Assembly (NCBI GenBank): GCA_905339215.1
Contig: CAJPFN010000035.1
Location: forward strand, 1 to 64,000
Length of the DNA: 64,000 nucleotides
Direction: 5' to 3'
DNA from: Rhizobiaceae bacterium
Lineage (GTDB): Bacteria; Pseudomonadota; Alphaproteobacteria; Rhizobiales; Rhizobiaceae
Under the pieces are notes generated by a model. It ran no database searches. It was not told the origin of the DNA and saw nothing but the letters and a program-made list of their open reading frames with translations. Position numbers and translations under genes: made by a program. This document shows, piece by piece, positions 26,087 to 34,900 of this stretch. The stretch's first letter is position 1. Every line of letters begins with the position of its first letter.

Positions 26087-26916
26087 GGCGCACGCTCGCG
26101 ATCCTGCTGCGCAATCCCCTGTCGCTGCTCGGCCTCGTGCTTGTCGGAATCGTCGTCCTGTCGGCGCTCCTCGCCGACTTCATCACGCCGTTCCCGGCGC
26201 ACGCCGGCGCGGTGGTCGACTTCGCCAACTTCAACAAGGCGCCGGAATGGCCCTACATCATGGGGACCGACCTTGTCGGACGCGACCTCTTTACCCGCAT
26301 CGTCTACGCCTATCGGATCTCGCTGATCCTTGGTGTGGTCGTGCTGGCGCTCGCCGTGCCCGTCGGTGTCGCCATCGGCCTTCTCGCCGGCTATCTCGGC
26401 GGCTGGACCGAATACCTGCTGATGCGGCTGACCGACGTCTTCCTGTCGATCCCGCCGCTGGTGCTCGCCATGTCGATGATGGGTGTGCTCGAGCCGACGC
26501 TGACCAACGGCATGATCGCGGTCACCGCCATGTGGTGGCCCTGGTACACGCGGCTCGTCTACAACCTGGCGCGATCGGAGAAGGAGGAGGGCTACGTGCT
26601 CGCCGCCGAGATCATCGGCGCCTCGCGGCTGCACGTCATGTTCCGCGAGATCCTGCCCAACTGCGTGCCGTCGATCGTCACCAAGATGACGCTCGACCTC
26701 GGCTTCGTCATCCTGATCGCCTCGTCGCTCTCCTTCCTCGGCCTCGGCGTCCAGCCGCCGACGCCCGACCTCGGATCGATGGTCGCCGACGGGGCGAAGT
26801 ACCTGCCCGATTCCTGGTGGCTGACCGTCTTTCCGGGCCTCGCCATTCTGGTCGCCGTGTTCGGCTTCAACCTCGTCGGCGACGCGCTGCGCGAAGTGCT
26901 GGGGGCCGAGCAATGA
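26083..26916 (+). CDS. ABC transporter permease, DppC-like
   Basis: This 277-residue permease has an N-terminal helix, the GTDLVGRDLFTRIVYAYRISL segment typical of DppC, and five more helices. Its coupling loop is ASRLHVMFREILPNCVPSI. The ATG at 26083 overlaps the preceding stop. It pairs with the DppB-like subunit to form the import channel. Confidence 0.92.
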   Translation: MRRTLAILLRNPLSLLGLVLVGIVVLSALLADFITPFPAHAGAVVDFANFNKAPEWPYIMGTDLVGRDLFTRIVYAYRISLILGVVVLALAVPVGVAIGLLAGYLGGWTEYLLMRLTDVFLSIPPLVLAMSMMGVLEPTLTNGMIAVTAMWWPWYTRLVYNLARSEKEEGYVLAAEIIGASRLHVMFREILPNCVPSIVTKMTLDLGFVILIASSLSFLGLGVQPPTPDLGSMVADGAKYLPDSWWLTVFPGLAILVAVFGFNLVGDALREVLGAEQ

Positions 26917-27806
26917 CGGCGCCGACGCTGCTCATCCGCGACCTGCGCCTCGGCTTCCGCGGCTATTCCGGCCTCGTCGAGGTCTTGCACGGCATCTCGC
27001 TGCACATCGCCAGGGGCGAGCGCGTCGCGCTGGTCGGCGAGTCGGGCTCGGGCAAGTCGGTGACTGCGCGCATCGTGCTCGGCCTGCTGCAGAACCTGAA
27101 AAGCGCCCGCATCTCGGGCCGGATCGACTTCGAGGGACGCGATCTGTCGCGTCTTCCGGAGCGGGAACGCCGTGCGCTGCGAGGGACCCGCATGTCGATG
27201 ATCTTCCAGGACCCGACCTCCTCGCTCAATCCGGTCTATACGATCGCCACCCAGTTCCACGAGGTGTTGAAACGCGCCGCCCCCGGCCTCGACCTCGTCG
27301 AGGCGCGCCGGCGGGCCGTGGTCGCGCTCGCCGACGTCGCCATCGGCGAGCCTGAGCGGGTGCTTGATTCCTATTCCTTCCAGCTGTCGGGCGGCATGAA
27401 CCAGCGCGTCATGATCGCCATGGCGCTTGCCAACGAGCCGTCGCTCCTGATCGCCGACGAGCCGGGCACCGCGCTCGACGTCACAGTGCAGGCGCAGACG
27501 CTCGGCCTGATGCGCGACCTCGTCGACAAGCACGGCACGTCGGTCCTGTTCATCTCGCACAATCTTGGCGTCGTGCGTGAGTTCGCCGACCGCGTCTACG
27601 TCATCTACAAGGGCCGCATCGCCGAGCAGGGGCCGACGGCCGCGCTCTTCGAGGACCCGCGCCATCCCTATACGCGGGCGCTGCTCAGCGCCGTGCCGCG
27701 CATCACCGGCGGCGGCATCCCGGAGATCGAGGACGCTTCCGAAAGCTATTTCGCCCCTCTCGTCGTGCATGAGGGCTTCGGCGAACCGGAGGGCGTGGCG
27801 CGATGA
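26913..27806 (+). CDS. ABC transporter ATP-binding protein, DppD-like
   Basis: This 297-residue ATPase has Walker A GESGSGKS (about 43-50), a variant signature [11 protein letters not shown] and Walker [13 protein letters not shown]. Its C-terminal oligopeptide-transporter extension contains [14 protein letters not shown]. The ATG at 26913 overlaps the permease stop by 4 bp. It should act as a heterodimer with the DppF-like subunit. Confidence 0.92.
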   Translation: MTAPTLLIRDLRLGFRGYSGLVEVLHGISLHIARGERVALVGESGSGKSVTARIVLGLLQNLKSARISGRIDFEGRDLSRLPERERRALRGTRMSMIFQDPTSSLNPVYTIATQFHEVLKRAAPGLDLVEARRRAVVALADVAIGEPERVLDSYSFQLSGGMNQRVMIAMALANEPSLLIADEPGTALDVTVQAQTLGLMRDLVDKHGTSVLFISHNLGVVREFADRVYVIYKGRIAEQGPTAALFEDPRHPYTRALLSAVPRITGGGIPEIEDASESYFAPLVVHEGFGEPEGVAR

Positions 27807-28618
27807 CCCATCCCTTCCTCTCCCTGCGCAGCGTCTCGAAGACCTTCCACAGCGGCGGCCGCGAGGTGCGCGCCGTCGACGATGTCTCGTTCGACGTGGA
27901 GGAGGGCGAGTGCCTGGCGATCGTCGGCGAGAGCGGTTCGGGCAAGTCGACTGTCGCCAACATGATCCGCGGCATCTACCCGCAGACGCTGGGCGAGATC
28001 GCCTTCAAGGGCGGCGCCCTGCCGGGAAAGCGCGACCTCGTCCATCGCCGTGCCATCCAGCTGGTGCAGCAGAACCCGCTGTCCTCGCTCAACCCGCGCC
28101 GCTCGATCGGCGCCTCGCTCAGGCTGGCTCTCGATGTCCACGAAATCGGTGAGAGGTCTGGCCGCGCCGAGCGCACCGGCCAGCTCCTTGAGGAGGTCGG
28201 CCTGCCGGCCTCTTTCCGCACCCGCTCGCCCGCCGCGCTCTCCGGCGGCCAGCGGCAGCGCGTCGCCATTGCCCGCGCGCTCGCCTGCCAGTCCGAGTTG
28301 GTCGTGCTCGACGAACCGACGTCTGCGCTCGACGTGCTGGTCCAGGCCCGCGTGCTCAAGCTGCTCAACGAGCTGCGCGAGAAACGCGGCCTGACCTACA
28401 TCTTCATCACTCACGACCTGTCGGTGGTCCGCAACGTGGCGAACCGCGTTGCCGTGTTCGAAAGGGGCCGGCTCGTCGAGCTCGGCCCGACCGAAGCGAT
28501 CTTCGCCGATCCGAAGCATCCCTATACGCGCCGGCTGATCGGCGCAGTCCCGGTCGTCACCGCCGAGGAGGCGGAGCTGCGCGGCCGGCTCATGGAGAAG
28601 ACCGATGCAAATGCCTGA
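27803..28618 (+). CDS. ABC transporter ATP-binding protein, DppF-like
   Basis: This 271-residue ATPase has Walker [10 protein letters not shown], the Q-loop LVQQNPLSSLNPRRS, signature LSGGQRQRV and Walker B LVVLDEPTSALD. The C-terminus contains HPYTRRLIGAVPV. It overlaps the DppD-like gene by 4 bp and the following GAF gene by 14 bp, so the whole transporter is tightly packed. Confidence 0.92.
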   Translation: MTHPFLSLRSVSKTFHSGGREVRAVDDVSFDVEEGECLAIVGESGSGKSTVANMIRGIYPQTLGEIAFKGGALPGKRDLVHRRAIQLVQQNPLSSLNPRRSIGASLRLALDVHEIGERSGRAERTGQLLEEVGLPASFRTRSPAALSGGQRQRVAIARALACQSELVVLDEPTSALDVLVQARVLKLLNELREKRGLTYIFITHDLSVVRNVANRVAVFERGRLVELGPTEAIFADPKHPYTRRLIGAVPVVTAEEAELRGRLMEKTDANA

Positions 28619-29108
28619 CTATTCCGCCTTTACCAGGGCCGTGGCGGACGGCGACAGATTGCCTGAGCAGGCCTTCGACGCACTGTGGGCGCTGACCCGC
28701 GACGTCGTCGGCGTCAAGCTGTTCACCGTCATGACCCATGACGGCAGGAAGGGCGTGGCGAGCCGCATCTACTCCAACATGCCCGACGCCTACCCGGTCT
28801 CGGGCACCAAGCCGGCCAACGAGACCGACTGGTCGCGGCAGGTGATCAGGGAGAAGCGCACCTTCGTCGCGAACGACATCGAGGGCATCGCCGCGGTCTT
28901 CTCCGACCACGAGCTGATCAGGTCGCTCGGCTGCGAGAGCGTCATCAACGTGCCGATCGTGGTCGGCGGCGCCGTGCTCGGCACCATCAACTGCCTCCAC
29001 GAGGCCGGTTTCTACACGCCCGAGAGGGTCGAGGCCGCCGAAGCGCTGAAGCTGCCCGGCGCCGTCTGCCTTCTGCTCAACGAACTGAATGCCCGGGGAG
29101 GCCTCTGA
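28605..29108 (+). CDS. GAF-domain protein
   Basis: This 167-residue protein is a single GAF domain (about 15-160) with LFTVMTHDGRKGVASRIYSNM and SVINVPIVVGGAVLGTINCLHE segments. It has no kinase, cyclase or DNA-binding output. Stand-alone GAF proteins of this kind often sit next to HyuA/HyuB genes and may sense or bind a small ligand. It overlaps the ATPase gene upstream, and its stop overlaps the hyuA start (TGATG), placing it inside the operon. An ATG at 28611 is an alternative start. Confidence 0.8.
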   Translation: MQMPDYSAFTRAVADGDRLPEQAFDALWALTRDVVGVKLFTVMTHDGRKGVASRIYSNMPDAYPVSGTKPANETDWSRQVIREKRTFVANDIEGIAAVFSDHELIRSLGCESVINVPIVVGGAVLGTINCLHEAGFYTPERVEAAEALKLPGAVCLLLNELNARGGL

Positions 29109-31183
29109 TGGCGAACAAGACGATCCGTGTCGCGACCGATGTCGGCGGCACCTTCACCGACCTGGTCTGCTTCGAGACCGACCGCGACACGGGCGAGTCG
29201 CGCATCGTCACGGCCAAGTCCGACACGACGCCGCCGAACTTCGAGCAGGGCGTCCTGAACGTGCTGGAGAAGGGCGGCGTCGACCCGGCGACCGTCGACT
29301 TCCTCGCCCACGGTACGACCGTCGTGATCAATGCGCTGACGGAGCGCAAGGGCGTCAAGGTCGGCCTGATCACCACCGAAGGCTTCCGCGACACGCTGGA
29401 GATCGCCCGCGGCAACCGCCCCGACTTCTTCAACCTGCATTACGAGAAGCCGAAGCCCTTCGTGCCGCGCTACCTGCGCCGCGAACTGCCCGGCCGCGTC
29501 TCCTACAAGGGCGAGGTGCTGAAGCCGCTCGACCTCTCCGGCCTGCCGGCGATCCTCGACGACTTCCGCAAGGAGGGCGTCGAGGCGATCGCGATCTGCT
29601 TCCTCCATTCCTACGCCAACACCAGCCATGAGCAGGCCGCACTCGCCGAGGTCGAGCGCCTGTGGCCGGGCGTGTCGGTGGTTTCCTCCCACCAGATCAC
29701 TCGCGAATGGCGCGAATACGAGCGCACCAACACCGCGGTGCTCTCGGCCTATGTCCAGCCGACCGCCCAGCGCTACCTGTCGCGCCTCGCCGGCGGCCTG
29801 AAGGAGAAGGGCTTCAAGGGCAGCCCCTACATCATGCAGTCAAACTGCGGCGTCGACTCGCTGGAGTCCGTGTCGCGGATCCCGATTACCATGGTCGAGT
29901 CGGGTCCCGCCTCGGGCTTCTGGGGCGCCGCCGAGCTCGGCAAGCTGATCGGCGAACCCAACGTGCTGGCGCTGGACATCGGCGGCACGACGGCGAAGTG
30001 CTCGCTGGTCGAGAACGGCGAGGTGAAGATCAAGACCGACTACTGGATCGAGCGCGACCGCACCTCGGCCGGCTATCCGATCATGGTCCCGGTCGTCGAC
30101 CTGGTCGAGATCGGCAATGGCGGCGGCTCCATCGCCTGGGTCGACGACTTCGGCAAGCTGCATGTCGGCCCGCAGTCCGCCGGCGCCATGCCCGGCCCGG
30201 CGGCTTATGGCCGCGGCGGCGACAGGGCGACGACCACCGACGCCAATCTCTGGCTCGGCCGCATCAACCGCGACTATTTCTGCGGCGGTGAAATCGTCGC
30301 CGACATGGAAGCCGCCGGCAAGGCCATCAGGGCGGTCGGCGAGAAGCTGGGCGTCGATGCCGACGAGGCGGCGCGCGGCATCATCCGCATCGCCAACAAC
30401 AACATGGTCAACGCGCTGAAGCTGGTCTCCTTGAATCGCGGCCACGATCCGCGCGAATTCACCCTCGTCGCCTTCGGCGGCGGCGGCGCCATGCACGGCG
30501 TGGCGCTGGCCGCGGAACTCGGCGTCAGGAAGGTCGTGGTGCCGGCCGGCGCCTCGGTGTTCTCGGCCTGGGGCATGATGATGTCGGACCTGCGCCGCGA
30601 CTACTTCGTCACCCGGCTGGCCGACCTGAAGAAAGGCGCGGCAGCCGGCATCGAGGCCGTCTTCGCCGAGAGCGAGGATCAGGCGCGCCGGCAGTTCGCC
30701 GCCGAGGGCGTCGACCCGGCGAAAATCCGCTTCCTGCGCTACGGCAAGTTCCGCTACCAGAACCAGGAGCACACCACCGAGGTGCTGATCGCCGAGGGCG
30801 CCGTTACCGACGCGCGCCTCGCCGAGATCGAGGCGGCGTTCCACGACACCTACGAGCGCGAGTACACCTACCGCCTCAACGCGCCCGTCGAGATGGTCGG
30901 CATCCATCTCGTCGCCTCGGCAGAGGTCGGCAAGCTGACCATGAAGAAGCGCGAGCCAACCGGTGCTGCGGCCGAGATCGCGCTGAAGGGCCACCGCGAC
31001 GTCGACTATGCGCTGGAAGGCGTGCGCAAGGCGGCGATCTACGACGGCACCAGGCTCGAACCCGGCATGACCTTCGCCGGCCCGGCCATCGTCGAGGATC
31101 CCGGCACCACCGTCGTCATCCACCCCGGCAACCGCGCCGAGGTCGACGGCTACGGCAACATCCACATCCATCTCTCGGCCTGA
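29108..31183 (+). CDS. hyuA: Hydantoinase/oxoprolinase subunit A family protein
   Basis: This 691-residue protein matches HyuA of N-methylhydantoinase/5-oxoprolinase-type enzymes, which use ATP to open cyclic amides. The N-terminal nucleotide motif DVGGTFTD is at residues 11-18, and a second, ALDIGGTTAK, is near residue 287. The domain order (Hydant_A_N, Hydantoinase_A, C-terminal) is complete. Its partner is the HyuB 11 bp downstream. A ketone-carboxylase relative is possible because this family also contains acetone and acetophenone carboxylases, but a co-encoded hydantoin-type racemase favours a cyclic amide. Confidence 0.88.
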   Translation: MANKTIRVATDVGGTFTDLVCFETDRDTGESRIVTAKSDTTPPNFEQGVLNVLEKGGVDPATVDFLAHGTTVVINALTERKGVKVGLITTEGFRDTLEIARGNRPDFFNLHYEKPKPFVPRYLRRELPGRVSYKGEVLKPLDLSGLPAILDDFRKEGVEAIAICFLHSYANTSHEQAALAEVERLWPGVSVVSSHQITREWREYERTNTAVLSAYVQPTAQRYLSRLAGGLKEKGFKGSPYIMQSNCGVDSLESVSRIPITMVESGPASGFWGAAELGKLIGEPNVLALDIGGTTAKCSLVENGEVKIKTDYWIERDRTSAGYPIMVPVVDLVEIGNGGGSIAWVDDFGKLHVGPQSAGAMPGPAAYGRGGDRATTTDANLWLGRINRDYFCGGEIVADMEAAGKAIRAVGEKLGVDADEAARGIIRIANNNMVNALKLVSLNRGHDPREFTLVAFGGGGAMHGVALAAELGVRKVVVPAGASVFSAWGMMMSDLRRDYFVTRLADLKKGAAAGIEAVFAESEDQARRQFAAEGVDPAKIRFLRYGKFRYQNQEHTTEVLIAEGAVTDARLAEIEAAFHDTYEREYTYRLNAPVEMVGIHLVASAEVGKLTMKKREPTGAAAEIALKGHRDVDYALEGVRKAAIYDGTRLEPGMTFAGPAIVEDPGTTVVIHPGNRAEVDGYGNIHIHLSA

Positions 31184-31194
31184 GGAGACGCGTC

Positions 31195-32859
31195 ATGACC
31201 GACATGTCCAACGACCCGATCACGCTGGAGATCATCCAGAACTCGCTGCAGGCGACCGCCGACGAGATGTTCGCCGTCATGAAGAAGACGGCGATGAGCT
31301 CGATCATCTACGAGGTGCTCGACATGGGCACCGGCATCACCGACGCGAAGGGCGCGCTCGCCTCGTCCGGCGCCGGCATCCCGGCCTTCATCGGCGTGCT
31401 CGACAAGGCGGTGAAGGTGATCGTCGAGAAGTTCGACAAGCCCGGCGATATCGAGCCCGGCGACGTATTCGCCACCAACGATCCCTATTACGGCGGCGTC
31501 ACGCACCTGAACGACATCGTCGTCGCCATGCCCGTCTTCGCCGGCGACCGTATCATCGCCTGGACCGCCAACATCGCCCACAATTCGGACGTCGGCGGCA
31601 TGGCGCCCGGCTCGCTGACCGGCGAGGCGACCGAGATCTTCCAGGAGGGCCTGCGCCTGCCGGCCATCAAGGTCATCTCCAGGGGCGAGCCGATCCGCTC
31701 GGTGATGGAGATCATCAAGGTCAATTCGCGCATGCCCGACGTGCTCGAGGGCGACGTCTGGGCGGCGATCGCCTCGGTCCGGATCGGTGCGCGCCGCCTC
31801 GTCGAGATCGCAGAGAAATACGGCGTCGGCACCTTCGCCAACGCCATGGCTTCGTTCCTCGACTATGGCGAGCAGGTCTCGCTGAAGGAGCTGGCGAACC
31901 TGCCCAAGGGCACGTTCGAGCTCTCCGAGGAGCAGGACGACGGCCGCACCTTCAACGTCAAGATCAGCATCACCGACACGGAATTCCTGGTCGATCTGAG
32001 GAACAATCCCGACCAGTCGACCAACCCGGTGAACACCAGTCGCGACGGCGTCATGGTCGCGGCGCAGATGATCTTCAAGTCGCTGACGGATCCCTATTCG
32101 CCGGCCAACGAGGGCTCGTTCCGGCCGATCCGCCTGTTGACCCGCGAGGGTTCGGTGTTCCACGCCAGGGAACCGGCGCCGATCGGCTTCTATTACGAGA
32201 TCGAGCTTCGCGTGTACGACATCATGTGGCGCTGCCTGGCGCCGCACATGCCGGATCGCCTCGCCGCCGGCCACTTCGCCTCGGTGTGCGGCACCTTCAT
32301 CGGCGGCATCCACCCGGATACCGGCCGGCAGTACACGATCATCGAGCCGCAGATCGGCGGCTGGGGCGCCTCCCGCGGCCGCGACGGCAACTCGGCGATC
32401 TTCTGCGGCTTCCACGGCGAGACCTACAACTGCCCCGCCGAGATCAACGAAGCGCGCAACGGCCTCTACGTCGACCGCATGGAACTGAACACCGAGCCCG
32501 GCGGCGAAGGAAAGTTCGCCGGCGGCCGCGGCATCGTCATGGACTACCGTATCCGCGGCGACAACGGCTTCCTCACCGCCGGCTACACGCGCTCGAAGTT
32601 CCCGCCCTGGGCGCTCGACGGCGGCCGCGAAGGCTCGCCCAACTACGTCCGCTATCTCGGCAAGGACGGAACCGACCAGCGCTTCTCCTTCGTCTCCGGG
32701 CTGACCACGCATACCGGCGACGTCATCCGCGTCGTCACCGGCACCGGCGGCGGCCTCGGCGATCCGAAGCAGCGCGACCGCGCCCTGGTGGCGGAAGACA
32801 TCCGCAACGGACTGATCACGCTGGAACGGGCGCGGGAAGTCTACGGCTACACCGGCTGA
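31195..32859 (+). CDS. hyuB: Hydantoinase/oxoprolinase subunit B family protein
   Basis: This 554-residue HyuB subunit begins near DPITLEIIQNSLQATADEMF and contains the conserved TNDPYYGGVTHLNDI and GEATEIFQEGLRLP motifs. It should pair with the HyuA encoded directly upstream. A second HyuB gene occurs at 34901. The start at 31195 follows TGAGGAGA; Met4 is an alternative. It is followed after 38 bp by the racemase gene. Confidence 0.9.
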   Translation: MTDMSNDPITLEIIQNSLQATADEMFAVMKKTAMSSIIYEVLDMGTGITDAKGALASSGAGIPAFIGVLDKAVKVIVEKFDKPGDIEPGDVFATNDPYYGGVTHLNDIVVAMPVFAGDRIIAWTANIAHNSDVGGMAPGSLTGEATEIFQEGLRLPAIKVISRGEPIRSVMEIIKVNSRMPDVLEGDVWAAIASVRIGARRLVEIAEKYGVGTFANAMASFLDYGEQVSLKELANLPKGTFELSEEQDDGRTFNVKISITDTEFLVDLRNNPDQSTNPVNTSRDGVMVAAQMIFKSLTDPYSPANEGSFRPIRLLTREGSVFHAREPAPIGFYYEIELRVYDIMWRCLAPHMPDRLAAGHFASVCGTFIGGIHPDTGRQYTIIEPQIGGWGASRGRDGNSAIFCGFHGETYNCPAEINEARNGLYVDRMELNTEPGGEGKFAGGRGIVMDYRIRGDNGFLTAGYTRSKFPPWALDGGREGSPNYVRYLGKDGTDQRFSFVSGLTTHTGDVIRVVTGTGGGLGDPKQRDRALVAEDIRNGLITLERAREVYGYTG

Positions 32860-32897
32860 GCTCCGCGCGAAGCCGACGAGAACAGGAGGACACGACC

Positions 32898-33710
32898 ATG
32901 GCGCGTGAAAAGCCGCTGAAGATCATGTATCTCAGCCCTGTCGCCCACACCGGTGCCTACGATCCGGTATTCGCCAAAATGGCGGCCGAGCACAAGATGC
33001 CTGGCACCGAGGTGCACGTCACCTCACTGCCGGCCGAGGAGGGCGGCTTCACTCACATCGAGTACCGCTCCTACGAGGCGATGGTGACGCGCGGCATCAT
33101 CCGGGCCACCCGCGCCGCGGCCCGCGAGGGCTTCGATGCGCTGGCGATCGGCTGCTTCTACGACACCGCGCTTCACGACGCGCGCGAGGTCTCGGAAGGC
33201 ATGATCGTGACGGCGCCCTGCGTCGCCTCCTGCGAGATCGCAGCCAGCCTGTCGAATCGTTTCGGCATCATCGTCGGCCGGCGCAAATGGGTCCACCAGA
33301 TGAGTTCGACGGTGCGCGAGCACGGCCACGAACACCGGCTGTCCGGGTTCTACCACGTCGAGCTCGGCGTAAACGACTTCCAGAAAGACCACGCCGAAAC
33401 CGAACGGCGACTGATCGAGGCCGGTCGCAAGGCGGTCGAGGAGGACTTCGCCGAAGCCCTGATCCTCGGCTGCACCTTGGAGGTCGGCTTCTACAGGGAC
33501 GTCGAGGAACGGCTCGGCGTACCGGTCATCGACCCCTCGATCGCGGCGCTGAAGCGGGCCGAATACGCCGCCGTCCTGCGCCGCCAGTGCGGCTGGAAGC
33601 CGAGCCGCAAATGGTCGTGCGAAGCCCCGCCGGAAGACGAGATCGCGCGCTTCGGCCAGTTCGACACCAACGAGCCGTTCGGCAGCCGCATCGTCGTCGA
33701 GGCGGCGTGA
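32898..33710 (+). CDS. Aspartate/glutamate/hydantoin racemase family protein
   Basis: This 270-residue protein has the two catalytic cysteines of the Asp/Glu racemase superfamily: Cys86 in AIGCFYDTAL and Cys192 in LILGCTLEVG. Length and motifs fit hydantoin racemase. It would interconvert enantiomers so that a stereospecific HyuAB enzyme can use both. AACAGGAGG precedes the ATG at 32898. Its place between two HyuB genes and next to an M24 peptidase supports a role in the same breakdown route. Confidence 0.85.
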   Translation: MAREKPLKIMYLSPVAHTGAYDPVFAKMAAEHKMPGTEVHVTSLPAEEGGFTHIEYRSYEAMVTRGIIRATRAAAREGFDALAIGCFYDTALHDAREVSEGMIVTAPCVASCEIAASLSNRFGIIVGRRKWVHQMSSTVREHGHEHRLSGFYHVELGVNDFQKDHAETERRLIEAGRKAVEEDFAEALILGCTLEVGFYRDVEERLGVPVIDPSIAALKRAEYAAVLRRQCGWKPSRKWSCEAPPEDEIARFGQFDTNEPFGSRIVVEAA

Positions 33711-33797
33711 GACGCAGCCGATTCTGATTGCGGTCGCCGCGGTATCCGAAAGAAGCCGCGGCTTCGCCCCTTAGCGGAAATCCAGGACGAGGACCCC

Positions 33798-34898
33798 ATG
33801 ACACACCCCACTGCCGACCGCCTTTCCCGCCTGCGCGGCAAGATGCGAGAAACCGGTACCGGCCTCGTCGCCGTCGCGCCCGGCTCGCACATGGACTGGC
33901 TGCTCGGCTTCCACCCGCATCCCGACGAACGGCCCTGCCTGCTCCTCGTCGGCGAGCGCAAGGAGACCTTCCTGATGCCGGTGCTCAATGCCGAAGGTAC
34001 GCGCGAATCGACCGACATCTCCTTCTTCACCTGGGCCGACGCCGAAGGCCCGGACGTCGCGCTCGCCGCCGCGCTGGCCGATATCGAGGCGGGGACGGTG
34101 AGCAAGGTTGCGTTGGACGAGACCATGCGCGCCGACTTCGCCCTTCTCCTGCTCGGCATGCTGCCGGATGCCAGGCACGCCTTCACCGCCGAAACCCTCG
34201 GCGCGCTGCGCATGCGGAAGGACGCCGCCGAGTTCGCCAGGCTGAAGATGAACGCCGGCATCGCCGACCGGGCCATGCAGAAGGCCTTCGCCTCGATCCG
34301 GCCGGGCATGACCGAGCTCGAACTCGCCGGCATCATCAAGGACCACTTCGCCTCCGAAGGCGCGACGCCGGCCTTCTGGATCGTCGGCGCTGGCGGCAAC
34401 GGTGCCTTCCCGCACCACCAGACCGGTGAGCGCAAGCTGGAGGAGGGCGACGCGATCGTCATCGACATCGGCGGGCGCAAGGCCGGCTTCCCGAGCGACA
34501 TCACCCGCATGGCTGTCGTCGGCCGTCCGCCGGAAGGCTACGGGCAGATCCATACCATCGTCGAGAAGGCGGTGCAGGCGGCGCTGAAGGCGGCGCGGCC
34601 CGGCGTGCGTGCCCGTGACGTCGACGCGGCTGCCCGCAACGTCATCGCCGACGCCGGCTACGGCGAGTTCTTCGTCCACCGCACCGGCCACGGCATGGGC
34701 ATCGACGGCCACGAACCGCCCTACATCACCTCGGCCTCCGACACCGTGCTCGAGGAGGGCATGGTCTTCTCCATCGAACCCGGCATCTACCTGCCCGGGC
34801 GCTTCGGTATCCGACTGGAAGAAATCGTCATCCTGCGCGAGGACGGGCCGGAGATTCTTTCGTCCCTGCCGCGCGATCTTTTCGTAGCGCGGACCTGA
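33798..34898 (+). CDS. M24-family metallopeptidase (Xaa-Pro aminopeptidase/creatinase-like)
   Basis: This 366-residue protein has a creatinase N-terminal domain (about 1-130) and a pita-bread catalytic domain. The metal ligands are present in order: Asp in VIDIGG, Asp in PSDITRM, His in HRTGHGMG, Glu in FSIEPG and Glu in IRLEEIV. It could be an Xaa-Pro peptidase or a C-N hydrolase of the creatinase type; the neighbouring hydantoin-type genes make the latter plausible. It is 2 bp upstream of a second HyuB. Confidence 0.88.
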   Translation: MTHPTADRLSRLRGKMRETGTGLVAVAPGSHMDWLLGFHPHPDERPCLLLVGERKETFLMPVLNAEGTRESTDISFFTWADAEGPDVALAAALADIEAGTVSKVALDETMRADFALLLLGMLPDARHAFTAETLGALRMRKDAAEFARLKMNAGIADRAMQKAFASIRPGMTELELAGIIKDHFASEGATPAFWIVGAGGNGAFPHHQTGERKLEEGDAIVIDIGGRKAGFPSDITRMAVVGRPPEGYGQIHTIVEKAVQAALKAARPGVRARDVDAAARNVIADAGYGEFFVHRTGHGMGIDGHEPPYITSASDTVLEEGMVFSIEPGIYLPGRFGIRLEEIVILREDGPEILSSLPRDLFVART

Positions 34899-34900
34899 CC